Assembly (NCBI RefSeq): GCF_003003355.1
Contig: NZ_PVTQ01000006.1
Location: 166,517 to 230,516 of the forward strand
Direction of reading: 5' to 3'
DNA: 64,000 nucleotides
Origin: Donghicola tyrosinivorans
GTDB taxonomy: Bacteria > Pseudomonadota > Alphaproteobacteria > Rhodobacterales > Rhodobacteraceae
A program made the position numbers and the translations under genes. Positions 20,400-29,107 of the stretch are shown one piece after another; the first letter of the stretch is position 1; the number at the start of each line of letters is the position of its first letter. The notes under the pieces were generated by a model. It was given only the letters and a program-made list of their open reading frames with translations, searched no databases and had not been told where the DNA came from.

Positions 20400-20437
20400 A
20401 AAAAACCCGTGTCTGCAATGCCAGGCACGGGGTTTTA
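20400..20437. terminator. Bidirectional terminator between the RTX gene and pssA
   Basis: Stem AAAAACCCGTG / CACGGGGTTTT with a 14-base loop, flanked by A and T runs, between convergent genes. Confidence 0.8.
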
Positions 20438-20464
20438 TCGTATATGGGCTTTCGGCTTCAGGAC

Positions 20465-21220
20465 TTAGCCGAACATCCGCCCGCGGGCTTTGATCAGGCT
20501 ATAGGCCACCATCGCTAGATAAAGCAGATCGATGGCGACGAACAGTTGCCACGGACGGGTGAACGTCATCCCGATCGAGATCACAATGGCGAACATCATC
20601 ACCACCACCAGCTTGCGCGGCACCTTCAGGCCCTTGGGCGACAGGGTGCGCAACTCTGAGATCATCAGCAGCGCAACAAAGGCCATCCACAGTCCGACCA
20701 GCATGGGCCAGTTGGTCAGGTCCCCCATATCCGCGAGCGTCAGGAAGACCGGCAAGAGACCCAGCATCGCGCCAGCAGGGGCAGGGACGCCCACGAAGTG
20801 CGGCGTGGTCTTTTGTTCTTCGTCCATTTCGGAGGTGACGTTAAAGCGGGCCAGTCGCAGGCAGCAGGCGGCGGCAAAAATCAGGGCGAAAATCCAGCCG
20901 ATGCTGCCCGCGCCCATCAGATGCATCTGGTAGACCAGAATGGCAGGCGCCACACCAAAGCACAGAAAGTCCGACAGGCTGTCCAGTTGCGCGCCGATCT
21001 TGGACATCGCTTGCAGGCGGCGGGCCAAAAGCCCGTCCAGCCCGTCCATCACCGCTGAAAGCAGGATCAGGAACACAGCGGTCTGAAAGCGCCCCTCCAT
21101 CGCAAAGCGGATAGAGGTCAAACCGAAACACATCCCCGACAGGGTGACCATGTTCGGCACCAACTGCACCAGCGGGACCCGTTCCAGCTTGTCAGGGTTG
21201 CGAGAGATGAAGCGCCGCAT
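20465..21220 (-). CDS. pssA: CDP-diacylglycerol-serine O-phosphatidyltransferase
   Basis: Inner-membrane enzyme making phosphatidylserine, the precursor of phosphatidylethanolamine. About 251 aa with several hydrophobic helices. The CDP-alcohol phosphotransferase motif runs from Asp59 (DGLDGLLARR) to the pair Asp80/Asp84 (QLDSLSD). ATG 21220 chosen; a GTG at 21223 directly before it is equally possible. It follows psd by about ten bases, so the two consecutive steps are in one operon. Confidence 0.93.
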   Translation of the reverse strand: MRRFISRNPDKLERVPLVQLVPNMVTLSGMCFGLTSIRFAMEGRFQTAVFLILLSAVMDGLDGLLARRLQAMSKIGAQLDSLSDFLCFGVAPAILVYQMHLMGAGSIGWIFALIFAAACCLRLARFNVTSEMDEEQKTTPHFVGVPAPAGAMLGLLPVFLTLADMGDLTNWPMLVGLWMAFVALLMISELRTLSPKGLKVPRKLVVVMMFAIVISIGMTFTRPWQLFVAIDLLYLAMVAYSLIKARGRMFG

Positions 21221-21232
21221 CACCGGATGTCC

Positions 21233-21913
21233 TTAGCCGTTGCGCGAAGGGTTGAGGTCCGCAATCACGGTCTCGCCCGCGATCATGGTCTGGCCGATCT
21301 TGACGGTCGGCTCTGCGCCTTCGGGCAGATAGATGTCCAGACGCGAGCCAAAGCGGATCAGGCCAAAGCGTTCACCGCGCTGCAGTTGCTCGCCTTCTTT
21401 CGACCAGCACAGGATGCGGCGGGCGACCAGACCGGCGATCTGGACAACGCCATACTGGCGGCCATCTTCCAGCTGCACGGCCAGACCGTTGCGCTCGTTA
21501 TCCTCGGACGCTTTGTCCAGCGAGGCGTTCAGGAACTTGCCGGGGCGATAGGCCACTTTGGTGATCGTACCAGCGGTGGGCAGGCGGTTTACGTGGCAAT
21601 TAAAGACCGACATGAAGACCGACACGCGGGTCATCGGCTGATGGCCAAGACCCAGCTCTGCGGGGGGCACAGCCGGTTCCAGCAGCGAGACCAGACCATC
21701 GGCGGGCGAGATCATGACATCGGCCTGATCGGGGGTCACACGTTCGGGGTCGCGGAAAAAGTAGTAGACCCAGATGGTCAGACCGACGCCGATCCAGCCC
21801 AGATATTCACAGATCAAAAACAGCACAACGGTAATGCCTGCTGCGATGGCGACAAACTTGCGCCCTTCCGGGTGCATGGGTTTGACAAATGTCGAAAGCA
21901 TCGAGACGGACAT
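21233..21913 (-). CDS. psd: Phosphatidylserine decarboxylase (short proenzyme type)
   Basis: Converts phosphatidylserine to phosphatidylethanolamine. The 226-residue size fits the short (type II) proenzyme. An N-terminal hydrophobic region (about 20-52) would anchor it. [15 protein letters not shown] and [11 protein letters not shown] are conserved. Self-cleavage to give the pyruvoyl group is expected at Gly189-Ser190 in IRFGSRLD. Located upstream of pssA in the same operon. Confidence 0.94.
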   Translation of the reverse strand: MSVSMLSTFVKPMHPEGRKFVAIAAGITVVLFLICEYLGWIGVGLTIWVYYFFRDPERVTPDQADVMISPADGLVSLLEPAVPPAELGLGHQPMTRVSVFMSVFNCHVNRLPTAGTITKVAYRPGKFLNASLDKASEDNERNGLAVQLEDGRQYGVVQIAGLVARRILCWSKEGEQLQRGERFGLIRFGSRLDIYLPEGAEPTVKIGQTMIAGETVIADLNPSRNG

Positions 21914-22084
21914 GGATTGGCCCCTTAGGTGTTATTTTCGGCGTATCTAGACGAAGCGGACGCGGTTTGAAAGTTCGCCGTTACGCGATGTTGGTCACTT
22001 GTGACCGCTGAGGCAAGCCATAGGCGCGTAAGTTCTGTTGTGAAACAGGAAATCCACCCGCAGGAACACGGATGCAAAAATGCA

Positions 22085-22110
22085 AAAACCACGCCGCGAG
22101 GCGTGGTTTT
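22085..22110 (-). terminator. Strong terminator after the 49-aa gene
   Basis: Perfect 11-bp stem AAAACCACGCC / GGCGTGGTTTT with a GCGA tetraloop. A and T tracts on both sides make it usable on either strand. Confidence 0.8.
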
Positions 22111-22134
22111 CTGTTAGTCAGGGTATTTTTGCGC

Positions 22135-22284
22135 TTAGAAGCGGATGCCTTCGTTCTGCATGGCGCGGGCCGCGCGCAGCTCGCCGTAGGCGATCAGAAA
22201 GGTGCCGATGGACTTCAGAACGCTGCGCAGCTTTGCGCCAGCATGAATGCTGTAGGGGGCGGCGAAGGTGGTTGCAGTGGCCAT
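22135..22284 (-). CDS. Small hypothetical protein, 49 aa
   Basis: Reads MATATTFAAPYSIHAG at the start, then a basic amphipathic helix (RSVLKSIGTFLIAYGELRAAR) ending in MQNEGIRF. The helix resembles those of small DUF1127-like proteins of alphaproteobacteria, but it is shorter and I do not assign the family. Support comes from the strong terminator 25 bases after the stop and a GAGAAAG ribosome site. Function unknown. Confidence 0.5.
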   Translation of the reverse strand: MATATTFAAPYSIHAGAKLRSVLKSIGTFLIAYGELRAARAMQNEGIRF

Positions 22285-22841
22285 GGCGGATCTTTCTCTT
22301 TTGACGTGAGTCTTAATCTGTTGCCCTCAGAGGTACTGCGCCAAGGCAGGGGCGACCACAGACGGTTTCGCAATGCCGCTATGCAGCATGGGAAATCTGT
22401 GGCGGACACTTTGCTTTTAGACGGCAGCGCGGGATTCGGTTTCTTGCTGCCTGCGCGGGCCGCGTTTGCCTGATTTTTGTGCAACGAGGGGCGGGCAACG
22501 CGACGTTATGCAAAGGATAAAATCCGTCATCGTTCCGCCTTTTCACCCGTATCTGGCCGAACACATACGTTCGAGTAGGAGGTTTTGGGCTGAATAAGTC
22601 TATGATTTTGCTTTAATTGAGGGGCCATCTACGTCGCCTCAATAGGCAGTTAATGACCTTCGAAGCGCTTTGAAGCCTTTTTAGCGGCTTAAAGATACCT
22701 CGTAGATGTTTGTCTTGTGGCTGGGGCTTGTTTCTAACGGACGGGTTAAAATCTTAAGAGCGTTAATATCTAATATCTTCAGGGGGGTTTGAAAACTTTG
22801 TCCATCTGTCGTTCGTAAGCGATAAGAAGGGGAGTTTTCAG
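22285..22841. other. Long intergenic region
   Basis: About 560 bases between divergent small genes. I see no supported gene. It is AT-richer towards its right end (several TTAA tetramers near 22745-22770), where the promoter of the next gene probably lies. Confidence 0.4.
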
Positions 22842-23075
22842 ATGATTAACAAACTACTTAACTCTGATGACGAATGGCAATTCTTCTGCGATCGCATGAT
22901 CGGTAGCCTGAGAGGCGTAAGAGGCAAAGAAAAGAGACTGCGCCTGCTTCTCGCCTTGAACCAGTTGTCATCGGAAGAGCGCGCATGCTTTGGCCTAGGA
23001 GGCGCAAATTCGCAGACAACGTCCGGCTATGGGACGCCGCCTGCGAAAACCCGCGTGCACCAGCGCGCCTATTAA
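22842..23075 (+). CDS. Small hypothetical protein, 77 aa
   Basis: Unrecognised short protein beginning MINKLLNSDDEWQFFCDRMI, with a basic middle (RGVRGKEKRLRLLLALNQL) and a polar tail. A good ribosome site (AAGAAGGGGAG) stands seven bases before ATG 22842. Regulators of this size with a helical basic core exist, but nothing specific supports a DNA-binding role. Confidence 0.5.
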   Translation: MINKLLNSDDEWQFFCDRMIGSLRGVRGKEKRLRLLLALNQLSSEERACFGLGGANSQTTSGYGTPPAKTRVHQRAY

Positions 23076-23090
23076 GTGCGGATGGTGGCC

Positions 23091-23990
23091 TTAGATAAGG
23101 CCATTTGATTTCAGGAATTCCTGCATATCACCTGACTGCCGAGCGGTCAGGGGCCATGCTGACGGGGCGCGAGTTGGCCCGCAGTCTACGCCGATTGCTT
23201 GAAGGGCGGCTTTCACCCCTGTCACATTGGTCCCGTTGTGTTCTTCGGCGCGGATGGCCTCGAACGGGGCCATGTCCGCAATAAGGCGATTGGCGCCTGT
23301 GAAGTCCCCTGCCTCTAGTGCTTTATGAATCGCGACAGAGTGTTCGGGCCAGACGTTGATCAGGCCAGAGGTAAAGCCCCGTGCACCGACCGCGTAGAAA
23401 CTAGGGGCCCAAACTTCGGCAAGGCCACCGACCCAGACAATGTCCGGATCGCATGCAGCTTTTGCAGCGGCCAGTTTCATGGGGTTGGGGGTGGCCCATT
23501 TGACCCCGCGCACATTCGGCACGGCGCAGAGATCGGCGATTGCTGCGGTTCCGATGGTGTCATTGCGCAGGTAAAGCATCATCGGCAGACCGCCGGAGGC
23601 ATCGTTGATCGCGTTGAGGTAGTCGACAACCCCGCGCGGCGCGACGAAGGGGTCCGGCGGCTGGTGGATCATTAGAGCGCTGGCCCCTGCCTCTGCCGAG
23701 GCTTTGGCCAGTTGCTGTGCATCGCGAATGCCACGGCCCACGCCTGCCAGTACCGGCGCACGGCCATCCACCAGCGCGGTCACTTCGCGGACCATTGTGC
23801 AGGCCTCATCGGTGGTGAGTGCGTAGAACTCGCCCGTGTTGCCGTTCACGACAGGCATGTGCAGCCCTGCGCCCAATGCGCGGTCAACGATTGGCGCGAG
23901 GCGGCTCGGGGCAATTGTATCGTTCTGGTCAAAAGGCGTGACAAGAATGCCGGAAATGCCCGTAAGGGCTTGGCTGAGAGTCAGGGGCAT
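23091..23990 (-). CDS. DapA/N-acetylneuraminate lyase family aldolase or dehydratase
   Basis: Class I aldolase-type TIM barrel of 299 residues in the dihydrodipicolinate synthase superfamily. The N-terminal ILVTPFDQND, the motif NGNTGEFYAL (49-58), Tyr140 in MLYLRND and the Schiff-base Lys164 in RGVKWATP are seen. The sequence departs from true DapA around the active site, so a sugar-acid or keto-acid substrate is more likely than lysine synthesis. Start is ATG 23990 with AGGAC upstream; earlier in-frame Met codons lack a ribosome site. No pathway partner is adjacent. Confidence 0.82.
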   Translation of the reverse strand: MPLTLSQALTGISGILVTPFDQNDTIAPSRLAPIVDRALGAGLHMPVVNGNTGEFYALTTDEACTMVREVTALVDGRAPVLAGVGRGIRDAQQLAKASAEAGASALMIHQPPDPFVAPRGVVDYLNAINDASGGLPMMLYLRNDTIGTAAIADLCAVPNVRGVKWATPNPMKLAAAKAACDPDIVWVGGLAEVWAPSFYAVGARGFTSGLINVWPEHSVAIHKALEAGDFTGANRLIADMAPFEAIRAEEHNGTNVTGVKAALQAIGVDCGPTRAPSAWPLTARQSGDMQEFLKSNGLI

Positions 23991-24065
23991 AAAGTCCTCC
24001 GCGGCGGTATAGGTCCTTGGAAGATTTATCCTGTCGGGCAAATATTTGGAAGCCATCATACAAGT

Positions 24066-24130
24066 TTTGGAGAGCATAGGGGGCTCTGCCCCCGGCCTGC
24101 GGCCTCCCCCGAGGTATTTACGCCAAGATG
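24066..24130. repeat. GC-rich REP-like intergenic repeat
   Basis: The stretch contains GAGCATAGGGGGCTCTGCCC followed by a C-rich palindromic part and the tail CGAGGTATTTACGCCAAGATG. I recall closely related sequences between many Rhodobacteraceae genes. It lies between the flagellin and the lyase gene and may act as a terminator for flagellin. Confidence 0.55.
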
Positions 24131-24137
24131 AAAGCGC

Positions 24138-25925
24138 TTAGCGCAGGAGGCTGAGGAAGCTGGATTGGGCCTTGATGCCCTGCTGGAGCATGGCTTGGGC
24201 GGCGTCCGAGAGGATGCGGCTTTGAGCAAATGAGGCGACTTCTTTCGCCATATCGGCATCCATAATGTAGGAGTGGCTGCTTTGCAGGTTGCCATGAAGG
24301 CGCCCGAGCCCGCGCGAGAGGCTGTCGAGTGTGTTCTGCGTTGCGCCGAGGCGCCCTTGACCTTCGATCACGCGGCTGAGGCTATGGTCGATGAGGGAGA
24401 GCGCCTTTTCTGCGCCGCGGTAGGTGGTGAGGTCCATTTCGGAAAAGCTCTCGAAACGGGCGCGCTGGGCGTTGGTTTCTAGGAATGCGGCTCCGGGGGT
24501 GGTGGTGCCGGTTTGCAGCAGATTGATATCGCGGTGGCTTTCGAACACCACCTGGCCGGTGATTGTGGCGGCGCGGGTTTCGGCGAGGGCGATCGAGGTG
24601 CTGGCGTTTGTGACGTTGAAATTGCCTGATGAGTTGGTGATTTTAACTGTGCCTGCAAAAGCGTTGGTGAGCTGGAGCGTGGCGTTCGAGCCGCCAAAGA
24701 CAGCCTGCACGCCGGTTGTGTCCGAGGCTGCATTGATGCTGTCGCGCAATTGGGTGAGATCACTGGAGTCAGCGATGGCGCTGCGCACTTGGACGCCGTT
24801 GATCAGCATGTCGACGCTGGTGCCTGTGGTGAAGCCAGAAAGGTTCACCTGATCGGATGTGGTGCTGGAACTGGCGGTTTGCAGGACGGCGAAGTGGACA
24901 CCGTTGATCCCGCCAGCGCCATCATAGCCGTTCTCGATCGCTTGCAGGCCGATGCGTGCCCCATTGGAAGAGGCGAAGTTCGAGATCTGAATGTTGTCGC
25001 CGTCTGTGTCCAGCAGGTTCACAGTGCTTCTGTCCTCGCCCAGTTTGGCAATGACGCCTGTGCTGGCAGAGTGCTTATTGATCCATTCCGCGATGCCCGT
25101 GAGGTTGCTGGTGTCCCCGATGGCGGCGCTACCAAGGCTTTTGCCGTTGATGCTGAGCGAGAATGACCCTGTATTGAGGGCAGACAGTTGCACGTTGGTG
25201 GACGCATGGGCTTGAACGCCCGAGGCGGCGAGGGCACCGCCTGACGCTGATCTGATGGCGGTGAGCATCTGTTTGGCGGACATGCCCGCCTGTGTCACCA
25301 CCTGTGCGGCGATGCCGTGGCTGGTGACGGTGAAAACTTCGTTCGCGGTGATTGAGCCTTGAACCGGCCCGGTTGACGCGCTGGTGGTTAGGGTGCTTTC
25401 GGTGGCGTTCCGGTAGCGCCCCACTGCATCCATGTTGATCGAGTCAATGCTAACCGTCAGCGCACTGTTGTCGCCGCCGCCGATCTGTAGCTGTTTGTTC
25501 TGGAACGAGCCGTCCAGAAGGAACTGGGCGGCCAGATTGCCGTTTGCGGTCAGGTCGCGATAATCCCCCAGCAGGCTTTGAGCGGCGACGTTCAGGCTGG
25601 CGCGTTCGGTGGTGCTGTTGGTGCCACTGGCCGCTTGTACGGTCAGGGTGCGCAGATTCTGCAAGATGTCCACCGCGCCTGCGTGCAGCTTGTCTGCCGT
25701 GCCCAGAAAGCCGCCGAAATCGCCAATGTTGCGGATACCTTGGGCGATTGCCGTCATCTCGCCGCGCAACTTGGCGGCGCTGGACAGACCGGCAGCGTCA
25801 TCTCCGGCTTTGTTGATCCGTTGGGCGGTCGCAAGGTTTTCAATGTTCGTGCGTTTCTCAGCATCGGTCGCCGAGATCGCGTTCAGCGAGATGAGAACAG
25901 AATTTGCAGAGCCTGAATTGATCAT
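24138..25925 (-). CDS. Flagellin
   Basis: Flagellar filament protein of 595 residues, exported by the flagellar secretion system. The N-terminal D0/D1 region is typical (LATAQRINKAGDDAAGLSSA, residues about 31-50), as is the C-terminal D0 (MAKEVASFAQSRILSDAAQA near the end, then MLQQGIKAQSSFLSLLR). The long variable middle explains the large size compared with about 270-500 aa flagellins. AAGG stands upstream of ATG 25925. No other flagellar gene is in the window, so it is an outlying filament gene. Confidence 0.9.
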   Translation of the reverse strand: MINSGSANSVLISLNAISATDAEKRTNIENLATAQRINKAGDDAAGLSSAAKLRGEMTAIAQGIRNIGDFGGFLGTADKLHAGAVDILQNLRTLTVQAASGTNSTTERASLNVAAQSLLGDYRDLTANGNLAAQFLLDGSFQNKQLQIGGGDNSALTVSIDSINMDAVGRYRNATESTLTTSASTGPVQGSITANEVFTVTSHGIAAQVVTQAGMSAKQMLTAIRSASGGALAASGVQAHASTNVQLSALNTGSFSLSINGKSLGSAAIGDTSNLTGIAEWINKHSASTGVIAKLGEDRSTVNLLDTDGDNIQISNFASSNGARIGLQAIENGYDGAGGINGVHFAVLQTASSSTTSDQVNLSGFTTGTSVDMLINGVQVRSAIADSSDLTQLRDSINAASDTTGVQAVFGGSNATLQLTNAFAGTVKITNSSGNFNVTNASTSIALAETRAATITGQVVFESHRDINLLQTGTTTPGAAFLETNAQRARFESFSEMDLTTYRGAEKALSLIDHSLSRVIEGQGRLGATQNTLDSLSRGLGRLHGNLQSSHSYIMDADMAKEVASFAQSRILSDAAQAMLQQGIKAQSSFLSLLR

Positions 25926-26090
25926 TGGTCTACCTTGCTAGCCAGAACTGGACGGAGTTCGTCCCTTTTCGCAACGGACCAAATTTTCAAATTGTTTAGC
26001 GATCTTCGGAAGGTTTTTTGTGTCGGTGGGGTAGGTTTGCTGGTCGCAAAGGTGTGTGTTTGGCTCGGATCAGCGGAAATATGGGCCAGA

Positions 26091-26120
26091 ATGCCCCGCA
26101 GCGGTCAATGCGCGGGGCAT
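26091..26120 (-). terminator. GC-rich hairpin downstream of copZ
   Basis: ATGCCCCGC / GCGGGGCAT with a 12-base loop, 15 bases past the copZ stop. It lacks a proper U tract on either side, so terminator function is uncertain. Confidence 0.45.
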
Positions 26121-26134
26121 GGGCAAAAGACGGC

Positions 26135-26329
26135 TTAGAGGGCGGTTGCCTCATAGCCTGCGGACTGGAACGCGCGGTTCAGATCATCAGTGGAAAGAGA
26201 GCTGGTGATCTCGACCGTGCGGGAGGGCAGATCGCAGGCAACCGTTGCTGCTGGATCGGCGGATTTGACAGATTTCTCGATGGCGGCTGTGCAGTGGCCG
26301 CAGCTCATATCGGGGACAGAATACTTCAT
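26135..26329 (-). CDS. copZ: Copper chaperone, HMA domain
   Basis: A 64-residue heavy-metal-associated protein with the metal site MSCGHC (Cys10, Cys13) and the compact beta-alpha-beta pattern of the family. It would bind Cu(I) in the cytoplasm and hand it to the ATPase encoded divergently. The promoter has a CueR-like layout, so expression should rise with copper. GGAG lies about eight bases before ATG 26329. Confidence 0.9.
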   Translation of the reverse strand: MKYSVPDMSCGHCTAAIEKSVKSADPAATVACDLPSRTVEITSSLSTDDLNRAFQSAGYEATAL

Positions 26330-26360
26330 GGGAAACGCTCCGTATGTGGGAATTTCGGCC

Positions 26361-26391
26361 TAAATGGGCGTTCCAGTCGCTGGAAGGTCAA
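26361..26391 (-). promoter_or_regulatory. MerR/CueR-type promoter of copZ
   Basis: On the minus strand: TTGACC, a 19-base spacer containing the dyad CCTTCCAGCGACTGGAACG, then CATTTA. The overlong spacer and the dyad match copper-responsive MerR-family promoters. Predicted transcript start is about 25 bases before the copZ ATG. Confidence 0.65.
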
Positions 26392-26431
26392 TAGGCCCGT
26401 GCGAATTTTGTGAAAAAGGGGGTCTGCGGCC

Positions 26432-26462
26432 TTGACCTTCTATCCACTGGAACGCCTACATC
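26432..26462 (+). promoter_or_regulatory. MerR/CueR-type promoter of copA
   Basis: TTGACC at 26432-26437, a 19-base spacer with the dyad CCTTCTATCCACTGGAACG, then TACATC at 26457-26462. Transcription would begin near 26469, which rules out ATG 26466 as the copA start. Confidence 0.7.
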
Positions 26463-26489
26463 TGCATGACTGATACTTTGGAGCGACAG

Positions 26490-28943
26490 ATGACCCAGCC
26501 TGTTTCCCTTTCTTTTGCTGTCGATGGTATGTCCTGCGCGTCTTGCGTCGGGCGCGTGGATCGTATGCTAAACGGGTTGGCGGGGGTCTCTGATGTCTCG
26601 GTCAATCTGGCGAATGAGACCGCCCGTTTGCATCTGGATGACGGTGCCATGTTGCCTGACGTGGCCGCACGGCTAGAGGTTTTGGGCTATCCCGCCCGCC
26701 GCCGTGATGTGGTGCTTGAGGTGGCCTCGATGTCCTGTGCCTCATGTGTGGGGCGGGTGGATCGGGCGTTGGCGGCTGTGCCCGGCGTTTTGGAGGTCTC
26801 TGTCAATCTGGCGAATGAGACCGCCCGCGTGGTTTATCTGGAAGGGGCCGTGCGCCCTGAAGAACTGGTGCGCGCCGCGACCGAGGCCGGCTATCCGGCG
26901 CAGATCGCGGGAGGCACTGTTGATCCGACCGACCGTAAGGAAGAAGAGGCGAAAGAACTGGCCCGTCAGGCGTGGATTGCAGCAGCGCTGACCTTGCCTG
27001 TCTTTGTGATGGAGATGGGCGGGCACATGATCCCCGCTCTGCATATGCTGATCGGTCAGACTATTGGCCACTATACCAGCTGGATGATCCAGTTCGTGTT
27101 GGTCACCGCTGTCTTGGTGGGGCCGGGGCGTAGGTTCTACGTCAAAGGTCTGCGTGCGCTGGTCAAAGGTGCGCCCGATATGAACAGCCTTGTCGCCGTG
27201 GGTACGGGGGCTGCCTATCTGTATTCCGTCGTGGCGCTGTTCCTGCCCCATCTGCTGCCCGATCAGGTGCGGGCCGTGTATTTCGAGGCCGCAGCTACCA
27301 TCGTGGTTCTGATCCTTCTGGGTCGTTATATGGAAGCCCGTGCCAAGGGGCGCACAGGTGCTGCGATCCGCCGTCTGGTTGGCTTGCAAGTGCGCGAGGC
27401 GCGCGTCCTGCGCAATGATACCCTAGAGACCATTCCCATTGACGCCTTGGTTGTTGGCGATCTGGTGCAGGTCCGCCCCGGCGAGAAGATTGCCGTGGAT
27501 GGCGAAGTCGTCGAAGGCGCCAGCCATGTGGACGAGAGCATGATCTCGGGCGAGCCGATCCCTGTTGAGAAAGGCGCTGGCAGTCCGGTGACTGGCGGAA
27601 CGATCAACGGCACGGGCGCTTTGGTTTTCCGTGCCGAGCGGGTGGGCAATGATACCACGCTGGCGCAGATCATTCGTATGGTCGAAGAGGCGCAGGCTGC
27701 CAAGCTGCCGATCCAAGGATTGGTGGACCGGATTACACTGTGGTTTGTGCCGGTGATTATGGCGATTGCCGCTTTGACCGTTCTGGTTTGGTTGGCTTTT
27801 GTTGGCGCGTCGGGTGTAACACTGGCACTGGTGGCGGGGGTCTCGGTCCTGATCATTGCCTGTCCTTGTGCGATGGGTTTGGCCACGCCGACCTCGATCA
27901 TGGTGGGGACGGGACGGGCAGCTGAGATGGGCGTTCTGTTCCGTAAGGGCGATGCCTTGCAGACGCTTGCAGATGTGGATGTGATCGCATTGGACAAGAC
28001 CGGCACCGTCACCATGGGTAAGCCTGCGCTGACCGAATTGGTTCTGGCCAAGGGTTTTGCCCGCAGCGATGTGCTGCCCCTGATCGCCGCGCTTGAGGCC
28101 AAGTCCGAACACCCTGTCGCTGCCGCAATTGTCGCGGCCCACGGCGACGCGTCGCTGCCCGAAGTGTGGGCGTTTGACTCGGTCACCGGTCACGGGGTTG
28201 TTGGCAACGTGGCGGGGCGCTCGGTCGTCATCGGCAATGGTCGTTTGATGGCCCGTCAGGGGATAGAGGTTGGCAGCCTTGCGAAAGCCGAGACCGATCT
28301 AGCCCGTATGGGGCACACGGCGTTGTTTGCAGCTGTGGACGGTGTTCCTGCCGCGGTGATTGGCGTTTCCGATCCGATCAAACCCACCAGTCATGCAGCG
28401 ATAGCCGCTTTGAAAGCGCGCGGCATCAAAGTGGCGATGATCACCGGCGATAAGGCCGAGACAGCCAAAGCCATTGCCGGAAGCCTTGGCATCACCGATG
28501 TGATCGCCGAGGTTCTGCCCGACGGCAAAGTTGCCGCTCTTAGCGATTTGCGTCGTGACGGTGGCAAGGTGGCTTTTGTCGGGGACGGTATCAACGACGC
28601 CCCTGTTCTGGCCTTCGCCGATGTGGGGATCGCGATTGGCACCGGCACTGATGTGGCGATTGAGTCCGCTGATGTGGTGCTGATGTCCGGCGACCTGGGC
28701 GGCGTGGTCAACGCGGTAGAGGTCTCGCGTCGTACCTTGCGCAACATCCGGCAGAACCTGTTCTGGGCTTTTGGCTATAACGCGGCGCTGGTGCCGGTGG
28801 CCGCAGGGGCGCTGTATCCGGTGGCGGGGGTGCTGCTGTCCCCCATTCTGGCGGCTGGCGCAATGGCGCTGTCGTCGGTCTTCGTCCTGACTAACGCCTT
28901 GCGTTTGCGCACCATTAAGCCGGCGGTCCAAGAGGCCGAATAA
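26490..28943 (+). CDS. copA: Copper-exporting P1B-type ATPase
   Basis: Inner-membrane Cu(I) exporter of 817 residues. Two N-terminal HMA domains have metal sites GMSCASC (Cys16/Cys19) and SMSCASC (Cys83/Cys86). The membrane CPC motif is at about 458-460 ([15 protein letters not shown]), the phosphorylation site DKTGT begins at about 502, and GDGINDAP is at about 698. The actuator loop [10 protein letters not shown] is present. An in-frame ATG at 26466 lies before the predicted transcript start, so I prefer ATG 26490, which has GGAG upstream. Divergent from copZ and under the same kind of promoter. Confidence 0.95.
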   Translation: MTQPVSLSFAVDGMSCASCVGRVDRMLNGLAGVSDVSVNLANETARLHLDDGAMLPDVAARLEVLGYPARRRDVVLEVASMSCASCVGRVDRALAAVPGVLEVSVNLANETARVVYLEGAVRPEELVRAATEAGYPAQIAGGTVDPTDRKEEEAKELARQAWIAAALTLPVFVMEMGGHMIPALHMLIGQTIGHYTSWMIQFVLVTAVLVGPGRRFYVKGLRALVKGAPDMNSLVAVGTGAAYLYSVVALFLPHLLPDQVRAVYFEAAATIVVLILLGRYMEARAKGRTGAAIRRLVGLQVREARVLRNDTLETIPIDALVVGDLVQVRPGEKIAVDGEVVEGASHVDESMISGEPIPVEKGAGSPVTGGTINGTGALVFRAERVGNDTTLAQIIRMVEEAQAAKLPIQGLVDRITLWFVPVIMAIAALTVLVWLAFVGASGVTLALVAGVSVLIIACPCAMGLATPTSIMVGTGRAAEMGVLFRKGDALQTLADVDVIALDKTGTVTMGKPALTELVLAKGFARSDVLPLIAALEAKSEHPVAAAIVAAHGDASLPEVWAFDSVTGHGVVGNVAGRSVVIGNGRLMARQGIEVGSLAKAETDLARMGHTALFAAVDGVPAAVIGVSDPIKPTSHAAIAALKARGIKVAMITGDKAETAKAIAGSLGITDVIAEVLPDGKVAALSDLRRDGGKVAFVGDGINDAPVLAFADVGIAIGTGTDVAIESADVVLMSGDLGGVVNAVEVSRRTLRNIRQNLFWAFGYNAALVPVAAGALYPVAGVLLSPILAAGAMALSSVFVLTNALRLRTIKPAVQEAE

Positions 28944-29107
28944 CACCTTTCCTGTCTGGTTAAAATCCGGCCAAAACGGTTGACGGACGGCCCCGAGACG
29001 CCGCATGAAAGGTTAACTACACTTTCATAAGAGCAGTTTTCGGTGACCCGGTTCTTGGTTTTCTCTCCCGCATCTGTGATGCGCGCCCTTTGTGAACGGG
29101 GGGCTTG

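Noticed and set aside
26466..26489. ATG 26466 as the copA start
   Set aside because: The predicted transcript start of the CueR-type promoter (about 26469) lies after it, and the HMA homology begins after 26490.
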